Shown piece by piece: positions 21,826 to 33,100 of a DNA stretch of 64,000 nt (position 1 is the stretch's first letter; every line of letters starts with the position of its first letter). The stretch comes from Oryza sativa Japonica Group (taxonomy: Eukaryota > Streptophyta > Magnoliopsida > Poales > Poaceae), in the NCBI RefSeq assembly GCF_034140825.1, contig NC_089036.1:3426501-3490500 (forward strand), given 5' to 3'. A model generated the notes under the pieces. That model did not search any database. It worked only from the letters and a program-made list of their open reading frames with translations, and was not told the origin of the DNA. A program made the position numbers and the translations under genes.

Positions 21826-23790
21826 ATTAGGACGCTAAAGGAATGCAACATACCAACGAGGAGTATGATTGTGATCCTGTCATTTCTCCGTGGAGGGTTG
21901 CCATCATTGCCCTACACGAAGGAGGATGTTAGCAATGTTGGTGCATCGATTAACTTTGAAACAAGAAGCAAGGATATGAGTCAAGTGTTGTAGTATCTGA
22001 AGAAAAAAGAAGCACAAGACCCAGGTTTCTATTACAAGCTCATGCTAGATGAGAACAACAAAGTCAGAAATATGTTCTGGACAGATGGCAGATCGACAGT
22101 GTTGTATGGTCAATATGGTGATTGTGTCAGCTTTGATACAACTTATAAGACAAACAAATATGACTTGCCGTTTGCTCCATTTGTTGGGATGACAGACCAT
22201 GGAAACACATGTCTTTTTGGGTGTGCATTCCTAGGAGATGAGACAACTGAGACATTTAAGTGGGTTTTTGAGACATTCAGGACAGCTATGAGAGGCAAAG
22301 ATCCTATTAGCATAATAACAGACCAAGACAGTGCAATGAGATCTGCAATAGGGCAAGTGTTCAAGAAAACCAAGCATAGGAACTGCCTATTTCATATCAA
22401 GAAAATTGCAGAGAGAGAACAGGTAACACATTCACTGACAGTACAAAGAAAGATCTATACAATGAATTTGAAGACATTGTTAACAATTGTTTGACAGAGC
22501 ATGAGTTTGAAACCTTGTGACACAAATGATTGATAAATATGAGCTGCACAATGTGAAATACTTGCAATCAATTTGGGATACAAGACAAAGCTGCATCCCT
22601 GTCTATTGCAAGAATGACTTTTTCCCATTTATTCAAAGCACAACGCTAAGTGAAGGGACTAATGCAAGGTTTAAAAGAGGAGTTGGGCCAAGGCATAGTG
22701 TTACAAGCTTCCTAAAGGAATATGACAGAATAAATGACACTATATTTGATACACTGTATTGGAATGCCTATAACTCAAACACAAAACAACCCAAAAATCT
22801 ATGGTCAGGATACTACATAGAAGAGCAAGCTTCGGAGATGTACAATTTAAGCATTTTCAAAAAGTTCCAGCTTGAATTAAAGAAATCAACAAGGCTTCAG
22901 GTGACAGTGCTTGAACATGGCAAAGCATACTTGGTATTCTTGGCTCTAAATCAAAAAAGAAGGAATGGAGAGCAAGGAATTATGTAGTTCTCACAGACTT
23001 ACAAAATGATGAGTACTCCTGTGTGTGTGCAAAGTTCTCGAAGGATGGAATCCTTTGCTCCCATATCCTGAAAGTAATGTTGGACCTAAATGTTAGCAAA
23101 ATTCCGAACAAATACATCATAGAAAGGTGGAGGAAGAAAGACAACAACATAACAGGTCTATTCAGAGGAGAATCAAGTAATGGACCTAATGCTATGCTAA
23201 TGTACAACGTGCTCTCGCAAAAAATGTCAGAATTAGCATCAAAGGGTTGTAAGAGACCAGAGATATATAGTTACCTGGTTGGAGAAGTGGAGAAGTTGGA
23301 TAGCATAGTGGACAGCATGATTCTAGAAGCCCATGGAAATCACACATGCCAGGTCCAAAGTAATGCAACAAACAACGCTGTTGTTGAGGGGCAACAACAT
23401 GGGAATCTGAATGATGAAGAGGAAATTGAAGACCCAGAGCAAGCTAATACAAAAGGCAGGAAATCAATAAGGCAGAAAAGATTGGTGGAAAAGATTATGG
23501 ATAAAGAATGCAAAAAATACAAAGGCAAGAGTAAGGGGAAGAATAAAACATTGATCTTAACTTTTCCACAAAATTGTCGATTTCCAGCAATACAGCTGAT
23601 AAAATAAATATAAATCTGTTGCAGGTGGCCAAAGTAATGAGAATCAGTTGAAGACAAAGAGAACAAGTAATGTTGCGCAAGGTGGGACTGCTTGTGAGAT
23701 GCAACCAAAACCAAAGAGGCGGAAGAAAGGACAGGAAAACAACACCAAAGAAATAATAGGTAAAAACAGGGCAAGAAAAATATGTAACTA
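21826..23790 (+). pseudogene. MULE transposase gene, 3' part (catalytic core and SWIM finger)
   Basis: Continues the frame broken by the Copia insertion. The MULE transposase core is clear: GDCVSFDTTYKTNKYDLPF, PFVGMTDHGNTCLFGCAFLG and ITDQDSAMRSAIGQVF carry the acidic catalytic region. Then comes a FAR1-like C-terminal part (QSTTLSEGTNARFKRGVG) and a SWIM zinc finger (CVCAKFSKDGILCSHILKVM, pattern CxC...CxH). The tail is lysine-rich (about 23440-23560), with a last exon near 23625-23760. Decay is visible: an in-frame TAG near 21992, a shift near 22424, TGA where Trp is expected near 22517 with a one-base loss just after, and a further shift near 22985. It cannot encode an active transposase as it stands. 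Confidence 0.85.
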
Positions 23791-24039
23791 GAATGTTCTC
23801 ATGTAATAGTTAGGGCAAAAAAAGCATATATCTTGTTGAGAGAGAAGAACAAGACATCATGTAACAGTGGATGTTCTATATATTTAGTACTGAGTTTGAC
23901 ATCATTGTACTTGGCATGAACCATTTCAATATGGTTGCTATTTTCTAAACATGGAAAATATTATGTGGCAATACTGGAAGCCTCCTAAGAACATTGTAAC
24001 CTATACATTTCAATTCTACAGAGCAAAAATCCAGAATCT

Positions 24040-27000
24040 TCAAACTTGATCACGTTTGCCAGCACATGACAAATTTCCCTACAATAAATTTATAAACGGT
24101 AGAAAATTAGTACAAAAATAACTCTACGATGCACAAAGAATACTTAGGAAAAGAAAAAAAAAGCAATAAGAGCTTACTTTACTGGCCCAACTCTGAACCA
24201 AATGTTCAGTCTCAGTTTGTAGCATTTTGTTTTTTTCGTTGAAGAAAATCTTATTAGCAAGCTGAATGCGGATTATGTCGATGTCACTTTTGTCAAACTC
24301 ATTACACAATAGAGATCTTGGAGACCAGAGTTCGATGGATTTCATCACAAATATACCAGAATCAGCACTACAGAGAAAACAACATTTTAAAAAAAGTTCA
24401 GATAGATAACTAAAAGAATAATGTTCTCAATAGAAAAAAAATAACAGTGCAAATGAACTAACTTGTTTTCTTCGCGAGGAACAGGTGGGAAAAATATCTC
24501 AAAACTGTTGAAATCCATAGCACTTTCTTCAGCTTCATCTCAAGCATTTTGTAGATTGCTTATCTGAAAGAAACAATATTTAGAGAACAATATATAGCTA
24601 CACATAAAAGAAACAAAAATATATTCTAAAATCTTTGAAACTACTTGATTGATATAACAATAAATGTATGACACCATACCATCAAATCCATGATTGGATC
24701 AAAATATGGATCATCCTTTTCATGCAAAGAATCAAGAAATACAAGCATCCTGTCTTTTATATCCACCACAAAAAGGAACCAATGCTCCAGGTAACAAATG
24801 GGAAAGAAAAGCTGTAAGCCAAAATAGTGTTTAGCATGTGTTTGTACATAAGGGGCATACAAAGAAAAAAAATCAAACTAGATAATTACCAAATCGCATT
24901 TGTGCAATATTCTTACCATTGCTGCTCCTTGGAAGGATTTCTCAATTTTTGCTAGCTCTTTAGAGTTAAGATGTGATATTAGCATGTCCTAGAAATATAT
25001 AGAAGGCACAATAAAAATAAAAAAGAATTCAATTTCAATATATATAGGGAAACATACAGGGGGATATAGAAAAAAATGAGGTGGAAAAAGGAAAGGATAA
25101 CTTACACCAATGGAAGGAAAAAAGTAGTTCTTCTTGGATTTGGATGGATGGTTTTTGTGAAACAAGGACTGGCAAAATGCAGAGATCACAAATCCATTAA
25201 CATCTCCTCCCTTTTTCAAAGAATTGCCGAAGTTGCAAAATGAGATGCGAACATTATCAATGTTAACAGCATCCTCGCTGCAGAAAAAGATATAAAAAGC
25301 TTCATTGAGAGAAAGTAATACAACAAAAAAATATAATAAAAAAGAACACACGAATTGAGAAAAACAAAAAAAAAGAATTAAATTACTCTTGATATTCACT
25401 ATCTGACAAGCTACAAATAGCATTGTAATATCTGTGTGCATTGTCTGATACAACAAAACGACGCCTTGGACAAACAAATGGGTCACTTCTGTGCTTGGCA
25501 GGATGTATAATCCTCCTTGGCCCATACAGAGGCACTTTACCACCAGAAGAGCTAAGTCCAGAATTGTTAATACAAGGAATCGACGCATGAGATGAGTTTG
25601 TCAGCTGCTTAGTTGTATTGCAAATGTCATTTGGTGAGTTCTGGGAAAAAAATAACGCAAACAAGTTAAGTGACTATGAAAGCAGCTAAAATACTAGAGC
25701 AAAAAGAGAAAGATAATGTTGTGAAAGTTTAGTAAATAACTAAACATTGATAGGTACTATTTAATGGCGCTGATAAGAATACAGTGGTGGTGAAGCAACT
25801 ATGGAACTTATTGAAAATATATGAAAACACACCATCTTTTAAAAAAAGAGATGCTCTAAAAAATATAAAAACAAAGCAGAATGTATATCTAATGGATATA
25901 GTTCACTCACAGTTAAATCTTGGAATGTTCTCTTCATGCCAATTTGAGAGGGGTTCAGATTAGCATGTCTTCTATAAGTGTTATTGTTCAATCTGGTTCT
26001 TGTACCAAGTGGTGGAGTCATATAATCAGGACCAGCAAAAGTGGCAGGCTTCAATAATAAATAACACGAATTATAATACAAAATATGAAATCACAAATAT
26101 AAATCAAAACAAAAAAAATATCAGGAAACAAATTGGAAAAAGAAAAAAGACTCACATTTGCAGGTGCTTCATTTTCTTTGCCATGTGTATGTGATTTCAA
26201 AGTATCTGGTGTGCAAACATTCTCGCCAATATTGTATTCATGGAAAATGTCAAATGCAAGTTTATCCTCATCATAAATGTGACCTCTGTTGTCACGGTTG
26301 TTAAATTCAGCTAACCTGGACTTAAACTCCATCGCAATTTTTGTAAGAAGAGCAGGTGGTTCTGCACATGTAGAAAAATTAAATTAGGAAATCAAGACAT
26401 GAATACAAAGAAATGGCAAAAAATATACATTAGCAAAAAGGAAAAGGGTGCAGTACCTTTAATTGATTCACTGCCACAACTTTTAGAATTTGGAGGACAC
26501 ACAGTACCAGGAGTACAGAAAGCTTGGCCTGGTTATAAATACAGATTAAAAATCATCATAAAGAAAAATGGAAGACATTAGATAAATGTAACAAATCGAA
26601 AAGATAATAAGCTATTCATTTACCTTCACAACAACAATTTAAACTGCCATCGCTATGAACGATATTTGGAGCCTGCACAAAAAGAATGTTAATTATTGAA
26701 AGCATAACAGTAAAAAAAATAGCTCCAAAAGATTAGTAAAAATGAAATACTAACAAAAAGAACGGAATGCTTACATCAATAACATTATTGTCTGCTAAAT
26801 CATTAGTCAAGTGTTCCCCGTGTCCTTGATCAAGATTGGCATCAATATCAATATCTGTAAAATGGATATATGAATGTGGTGATTTGAAAATGAAAGAAAT
26901 AAAAAAAATGTAAACTAGAATGATTAATTTGCAAAAAAAAAAAACAACCTACTTACCAGCATTCCTATCAGAAGATGGGTAATCTTTCCCACAAGATTTT

Positions 27001-29012
27001 GGAATAGCATTTTCAGTAGGTGTATTAGTTCTATTTTCAGCAGAAGCATTATTGTACGCAGCACGAACAAAATGGCTAGCACTAGCATCAATCAAAATCT
27101 GTAAAGCACTAATCAAGACATCTTCGCAAGAATTGTTCTTTGCGGCATGATTTGCTGAAAAATGAGAATCCATCAAATCAGATATGCTGTCCTTCAAATT
27201 TGCAGGCAAATTGTCTCCTATAGCTGTATCCAACTTGTTGCGAAATGATTCTGAATTTTGCACATGTACAGGCTACAGTAGAAAAAAATAAGAACAAAAT
27301 TTGATGATACAACACAAAAGGACATAAAAAATAAAGAAAAAAAAACCAAACAGCTATAGTAACATGTAAGAAAAAAAATACCTTATAGTAACATGTATCA
27401 GAGAAATCTTTAAGAGGCCTCGGTCCATAATTCTCATCATCAATTTCATCTAAATCAGAGTAAATCTTCACCATATCCTGCTTCCAAACAGCTATACGAG
27501 GAACATCTTTCGGCACATTTTTTGAACCAAAGTCACGATGATCAAGATACAAAATCTATAAAAAATATGAAGAAATGAATGCATAAGCAGCAAGCACATC
27601 AATAAAATTTGAATCCATGTAGTAAAAAAAGGGAAACAATATAATAACTTACTGCCCAGATATATAAGCAACCACCAAAGCTATTGGTCTTCTGAAATTT
27701 CTTAACATAGCTCATCAGCCAGTCATAGACGAAACTTGACCAATCAAAAGAATGCAACATATCGACATCCTCAAAAATATCTAGATACTTTATGGATGGA
27801 CATGTGGAAGAGTTAGGACAGAGAAAAGTAGCTAAGGCAACAATCAGAAATGATATAATGATGCTGTCGTCGGTCATATCTTCATTATTAATCAACTGGT
27901 CTCCAAAAAAATTCACTGAAGGCATGACAGTTTTTCCAAATTTGGATAAAATGAATTGTCTTCCATGTTCATAGTTTTTCCCAAATTCTGAACCACCAAT
28001 TGGAAGATCAAGAATAGCATGGACAGCTTCTTTGTTGACCGGGATCACCTTGTCACCCAACACAATCTCAGAAGTCTTTAAATCCACTTTTTTCACAATC
28101 CAAGTCGCAATTTTTTTTGGAATAAAGCTTGAGTCAAACAAAAGCAAAGAATGAAAACCAAAATTCTTAATCACAATTTTCTTCTCCTCGGGAAGTTTAG
28201 ACACAACTTCTGCAAAATATTTAGCAGAAAATCTTATGAATGATGTGTCAGTCTTCGAGGCGGCTTTTCCTTTATGGATCTACAAATAAAAAAATAGTAC
28301 CACAATTAAATAACAACATACAAAAAGAACTAGACTCCAAGACAAAAGATGACATACAAAATTGTTTTCTCTACCTTAGGCTTGTGTCGAACATTCTTAG
28401 AAGTACTCACTAATTCCTTTTTCATCTTTTGAATGACCTACAAACAAGTGAAAAGTGATTTAAAATCAAATTAGAGAATTCTTACAACAATAATGAAAAA
28501 ATATAGGGAAAAAATTTTAGAGAACAAGAGGATCATACATCCTTCTTGAAAAGTGCATACAACATTTTATCCAATTTAGTTTCATTGTGCGCTCCCTTCT
28601 TTTTTATACCCTGGAAGAAAGACATACATACATGTATTATACAACATGTTATAAAAGAAAATAGAATCATTTATTTTTTATAATAATATATTCCCTAGGA
28701 GATTGAAAAAGAACAAATAAAGGAATAACAGTACCATATACCTTCTTACTGTAAAGCTCATGAAGCATATTGTCAAATCCAGATATATTGAGTGCTTCCA
28801 AAACCTGCAAACAAAAATACAAACATAATATAATGCATTTACCATAGTTTCAAAAAAAACAGTGCACTAACATTACTGACCTCATCAATGTGATAATCTT
28901 CATCTGACCCTGTGCATGTGTCACTTTCAGAATTTATAGAGTTACCCTCAGATTCCTCAGATGAGATGTCAATTGTTCTACGTGGCATCTTTCGTTTGCA
29001 AATAAGTGGCAT
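24040..29012 (-). pseudogene. ULP1-like (peptidase C48) gene carried by the MULE
   Basis: Starts MPLICKRKMPRRTIDI at 29012 and runs through well over a dozen small exons with phase-matched GT-AG borders. The largest is 28279-27653 and contains IKNFGFHSLLLFDSSFIP and VNKEAVHAILDLPIGG, typical of the N-terminal region of transposon-borne ULP proteins. The C48 core is at the end: the His motif EHWFLFVVDIK and Asp motif FLDSL (about 24812-24690), then the segment ADSGIFVMKSIELW (about 24360). Active ULP1 proteases have Cys where this reads Ser (NxDCGIFV type). Exon 24562-24478 also carries an in-frame TGA. The final exon is 24078-24040. ULP1 family enzymes remove SUMO; here that activity is doubtful. 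It converges with the transposase gene, leaving about 250 bp between the two 3' ends. Confidence 0.8.
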
Positions 29013-29308
29013 CTAAAAAAAATATGACATGCAAAAAGTATGTAAGGGGAAAAATAACTTAGCAGCAGATAAGGCATACAAAAAAAATACTAAAAATGCA
29101 TCATGCTATCTGCTAACATTAAAAAGTACAGAGTACAAAGTATGTACAGAAGTAAAAATAAATCGTCAAGCACTATTACAAAATATAATAATTCTTTGTG
29201 TCCTACCTGTATACATGTACATGTGCATAAGGGAAAATAAAAAATTCAATTCAAATCTAACAATAGAAAAAATACATGATTCTAAAGCACAAAACTGTAA
29301 ATTGGCAC

Positions 29309-29385
29309 ACTGTAACTAGGTTGTAACTGGACTGTAATTAGTTTGTAACTAGGTTGTAAGTTATATGTAACTGGAATATAATTGA
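29309..29385 (+). repeat. Right subterminal TGTAACT repeat cluster
   Basis: Five or six copies of TGTAACT variants (CTGTAACTAGG, TTGTAACTGG, CTGTAATTAG, TTGTAACTAGG, ATGTAACTGG). They are in the same plus-strand orientation as the left cluster and lie just upstream of the ULP1-like start codon. Confidence 0.7.
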
Positions 29386-30007
29386 ACTTATTTTGCATAG
29401 TGCAACCAAAAAAATAACGCTCTGTGTAGATGATAATTAATAGTGACTGTTGGCCTACCTATGAAGGGGATTAAGAACACACATGCAGTAGATTAATATC
29501 TCGTATGTTGAAAACAAAATAATATGCTTCTCATAATTTAGAACTGACCATCAAAAACCTTAACCTTAAGTCCCACACATTTCAGATCCACCGAATAGAG
29601 GCATTTATCTAAGTATATATCAAAAACAGAAAACACAGCACATTGTGCAAAGCATTTTTTTTCAAATCCATCAAAAAACCCCATTTAAGCTAAATCTCCC
29701 AAATACACCGCTGCACTTAAAAATACTGCACCTATGATTCAAAACAAACCGAAACCTAAAAAAGCAAAAGTAAAAAAAATGGAACTGCATGCCACCAAAC
29801 AAATCTGAACAAACATATCAGAAATATAAGCAACTGTGCATATCTACAAAATATTTTGACAACCTGAAACTATATCTACATTTCTGAAATATAAACATGT
29901 ATTCTGCACCGAAGTGACCTTGGTTTTGCTACTGCTGACACGCATTAGACTGAGTTCATGCCTAATTATCTTAAGTTTGCCATAGTCTGAGATTTTAAAT
30001 GTACATG

Positions 30008-30212
30008 TCGACTGAAACTGTGCAGTACCCTGTTCCCAAAATTCAAAAATTCAAATAGATTTACGATTGTGCAGTCGTGTGATCCCCTGTCCCCAAATTC
30101 AAAAATAGGCCAATTCAAACAGGTTAACAATTGTGTAGCTGTGCAATCCCCTGTTCCCAAGTTAAGAAACAACGCCAACTCAAAAGGATTTACGATTGTG
30201 CAGCAATTAACA
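30008..30212. repeat. Diverged tandem repeat, about 3 copies of ~65 bp
   Basis: The unit includes GATTTACGATTGTGCAG, then CCCCTGTTCCCAA and a TTCAAAAA-type stretch; copies begin near 30008, 30058 and 30120. A partial copy starts near 30186. A smaller duplication (CAGAACATGTATAGAAA) lies at 30334 and 30359. Confidence 0.65.
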
Positions 30213-31659
30213 GGGAACAGAAACACAAAACAGAAGAAAAGCAGTAGGTGAATCAACAGCCATAATTTCTCAAAGCAACAGGAGCCAAGTATTGGCTTGC
30301 TGCTAACTCATTTGAATCAGCACAGAAGAATTCAGAACATGTATAGAAACAGAAGAATCCAGAACATGTATAGAAATTTTGTAAAGCAAACAACACAGCA
30401 GGATACCATCTGAATAATTCGGAAGAAAGCATGAGCAGAAGTGCAGAACACATGCAGGGAATTGGGTTTAATTTAACTAAACAACTTAGAACATACTGGG
30501 ACATACATCTCTGAAATGAAATGCTTCAAATGTAGAAGAATTCAGACACAAACAGGGAGTTGGGCAATTAATCAACCAAACAACAGGCAGTATACTAGAA
30601 AAAGTTGCAACGAATGCAGCATTCAGATAAAGTTGCACTAATGTTTTCCCTTCTCTATTCAAATCACACCATAATCCAAGCAAATTGCAACCCCAAACTT
30701 GCACGGTTGCACCCGATACAAATTCATGAACAGGAAAACATCGAGCACTGAAATGTTGCAAAACCTGCAACCAGATCTCTTGGACTAGAATCCCACCATT
30801 CCAATTAACCAAACGATCAAGAACATACTGCTAGATCTGTCCATGCATCACTCAAACGAAAAATGCTTGAAACACATAAGTCACATAACATACTAGGGGG
30901 GATCAACCCAAATGCATATCTGAAACTTTTCTGAACAAATGCTTCAGATGCAACGCAGAACATACATACTAGGGATCAATCCAAATGGGATGTCTGCAAA
31001 CTATGCAAATATGTACTGTGCAGATCTGCAATAAATCAAATTAGCACGATACAATAGACCATCAGATCTAGTGAACATAACTAAGAAAGAGCACACATAT
31101 ATCACGGTTCGCCATGAAGAGAAAGCATTAGCGCCTCCATCCCCAGATCCACGACTATACATGCGGGATGAAATCAACGAATCAAACCCCCTATAAATCT
31201 AGGAGAAGAACAACAACCAAACCTAAAACAATTTATATGGCAAACACCATGCGGGATCTAAACACAACATCTAAAATGCCCCAAAAATGAAACCAAATCG
31301 AGAGCGAAAAAATCACCTGGAAATTTTAGAAGAGAGCAAGGTAAAAGCAGATCAGCTACGGGCACGATGGACACGAGTGGATGAAGAGAAGCACACAAGC
31401 AAGAAAAACCACCGGCGCCGAGAGCAGGTTCTCCGCCGGCGGCGAGAAAATCGTCGAGAGCGGGGTCTCCGCCTCAGCCTCCGCTTGGGTCTCCTCCCCA
31501 ACGGGAAATTTCTGGAAAAGAACAGAACTAACGCGGCATTATACTGTTTGAAAATTAGGAACAGCGCCAAACGGGCAGACAAAGTGGATTTGGATCCAAT
31601 AACGAAATATCCCAGCACGAATCTTGGAGCCGGATCGAACAGCCAACAAATCAACAGTT

Positions 31660-31698
31660 TTTAGCGCTGAAAACTGTCGACAGATAAGTAGCAAAACC
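31660..31698 (-). repeat. Right terminal inverted repeat of the MULE (degenerate)
   Basis: The minus strand reads CTGTCGACAGTTTTCAGC near the end and is followed outward by the duplicated flank. It is the partner of the left repeat. Confidence 0.5.
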
Positions 31699-31707
31699 GT
31701 ATCCTAA

Positions 31708-32660
31708 TACAATAAATCTGCATATAGCTAGTATAGAGTTTTTATTGCATTCTCAAATCTCAACTGTAAAATTGGATAAGAAGTAGCTATATAACTGCCA
31801 ATGGGTTGTACTCGCAGATTGTATTTGAAGGGTACAGGGGACGTTGAAACTAGTGTATACACGAGATTGCGTCATGAAAATAGGAGACAACGGTTTATAC
31901 TGGATCAAGCCATCTAAAAAGCTACGGAATCCGTCAACTAGAAAGAATCCTGTCGAGTATCGCTCAGGTTAACACCTTGTTGTTAACGAGATGTATTGTC
32001 CGCTATGGATCATTTGATTGGAATGAAATTTAGAACCGGTATACAGCATCGAGTCTGCCTGGTTGTCGCACACAGTTATTGCTGTAGCAGCTCGACCACG
32101 ACGTCACCAAACTCAAGCTCGCTAAGAGGCTCAAATGAGCCGGACCTTGGAGGGAATGGAGGCCGCGGCGACCCATCTCTCCCTCGAGCTTCTGCTTATG
32201 CTTCCCTTAAGTTGAAGCACTTCACCATATAGCATCCTCGAGCTCTCCCACTTTACCTTCTCGGATCTCGTGAAAATTGATGGGTTTGGGTCTGAGAGAT
32301 TTAGGGATGTGTGCTTATGACATTCTTGGTTCATCCTTGAGTTGGCAATTTCTGTGAGAATCAGAAACTCCGAGTTGAGAATGGAACTTGTGGGCCCGTC
32401 CCACGTAAACTAATGTAGTATTGGATGGCATATTTCCTATTACAACGAATTTGATCATACTTCTATTCGGATTTGTTATACTAGAAAACATCATATCCAA
32501 TACTAGTCTGGTTTTTAGGGACCTTGAGATTTATTCCAAATCCAAATTATACAAAAGAAAACAAAAGCGAATCCAAAACTTCATTGGAAATACTGTGTTT
32601 TCCCTCTCATCCCACCGTATCCTAAAACCTATCAGAATTCGAACTATGTAAAAAATTAAA
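31708..32660. other. Intergenic, weak coding-like patch, no supported gene
   Basis: Around 32040-32300 the composition becomes gene-like (CTCGAGCTCTCCCAC, GGAGGGAATGGAGGCCGC), but the open frames are short and have no domain. It may be a decayed gene fragment. The rest is AT-rich. Confidence 0.4.
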
Positions 32661-32809
32661 GCAATTTTACGATCATTTAGGAGGTACCATGAGGTACCAC
32701 TTTTTATATTGTAAATTTGATATCTCCTGGTACTTAAGTACTACGAGGTACCAAATTTTACACTAAAATTTTGTACCTCATGGTACCTTCACAGGGATTG
32801 CAAAATTGC
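32661..32809. mobile_element. Inverted-repeat element of about 150 bp (MITE-like)
   Basis: The left end GCAATTTTACGATCATTTAG followed by GAGGTACCATGAGGTACC mirrors the right end with only a few mismatches over about 40 bases each side. The centre is AT-rich and repeats the GAGGTACCAAATTTTA motif. No clear target duplication was found, so the superfamily is open. Confidence 0.6.
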
Positions 32810-33091
32810 TCAAAAAATTATTATCAATCTCAGTCAAAAGCTTATCACTCGGATTCTTGGAGTTTCTATGGATTGGAACATCAAATTCAAAGCTCAGATA
32901 TTCATCCAAATACCCCCAATATGCCCATTCAATCAATTTCCTTTTCTAACATGTGTCCCTGGCAATATGTGGGACCCGCTCCTTAGCCCGCTTACACAAG
33001 GTCCATTGACTCATGGACCACAGGCTGATGGGTCGTCCCAAGCGGTTCTCACTTCCAGCCCACCTAGTACTTCCATCCATCTCATGCCTAT
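32810..33091. other. Intergenic
   Basis: Nothing recognisable between the inverted-repeat element and the foldback element. Confidence 0.6.
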
Positions 33092-33100
33092 TAAACTGTA

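Larger units (their letters stand above)
29013..31640 (-). other. Leader and promoter region of the ULP1-like gene
   Basis: Read on the minus strand, a GC-rich exon-like segment at about 31510-31320 ends at a donor (TTTCCAG|GTGATT), so the gene probably has an untranslated first exon near the right end of the element and a long 5' intron. The interior holds the TGTAACT cluster, tandem repeats near 30.0-30.2 kb and many degenerate short repeats. No other coding region is visible. Confidence 0.4.
13241..31698. mobile_element. Mutator-like element with FAR1-type transposase and ULP1-like protease genes
   Basis: Ends: a nine-base flank ATATCCTAA (13232-13240) and GTATCCTAA (31699-31707), matching at eight of nine positions, as expected of a MULE target duplication. 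The terminal sequences share an imperfect inverted repeat whose best part is CTGTCCACAGTTTT against CTGTCGACAGTTTT. The transposase gene reads rightward from the left end and a ULP1-like gene reads leftward from the right end, a convergent plan like mudrA/mudrB of maize MuDR. MULEs that carry ULP1-like genes are known in plants (the Kaonashi group in Arabidopsis, and CUMULE in melon). Without the nested Copia element it is about 12.7 kb. Both genes carry stops or shifts, so it is not autonomous now. The ends are inferred; the gene content is seen directly. Confidence 0.75.
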
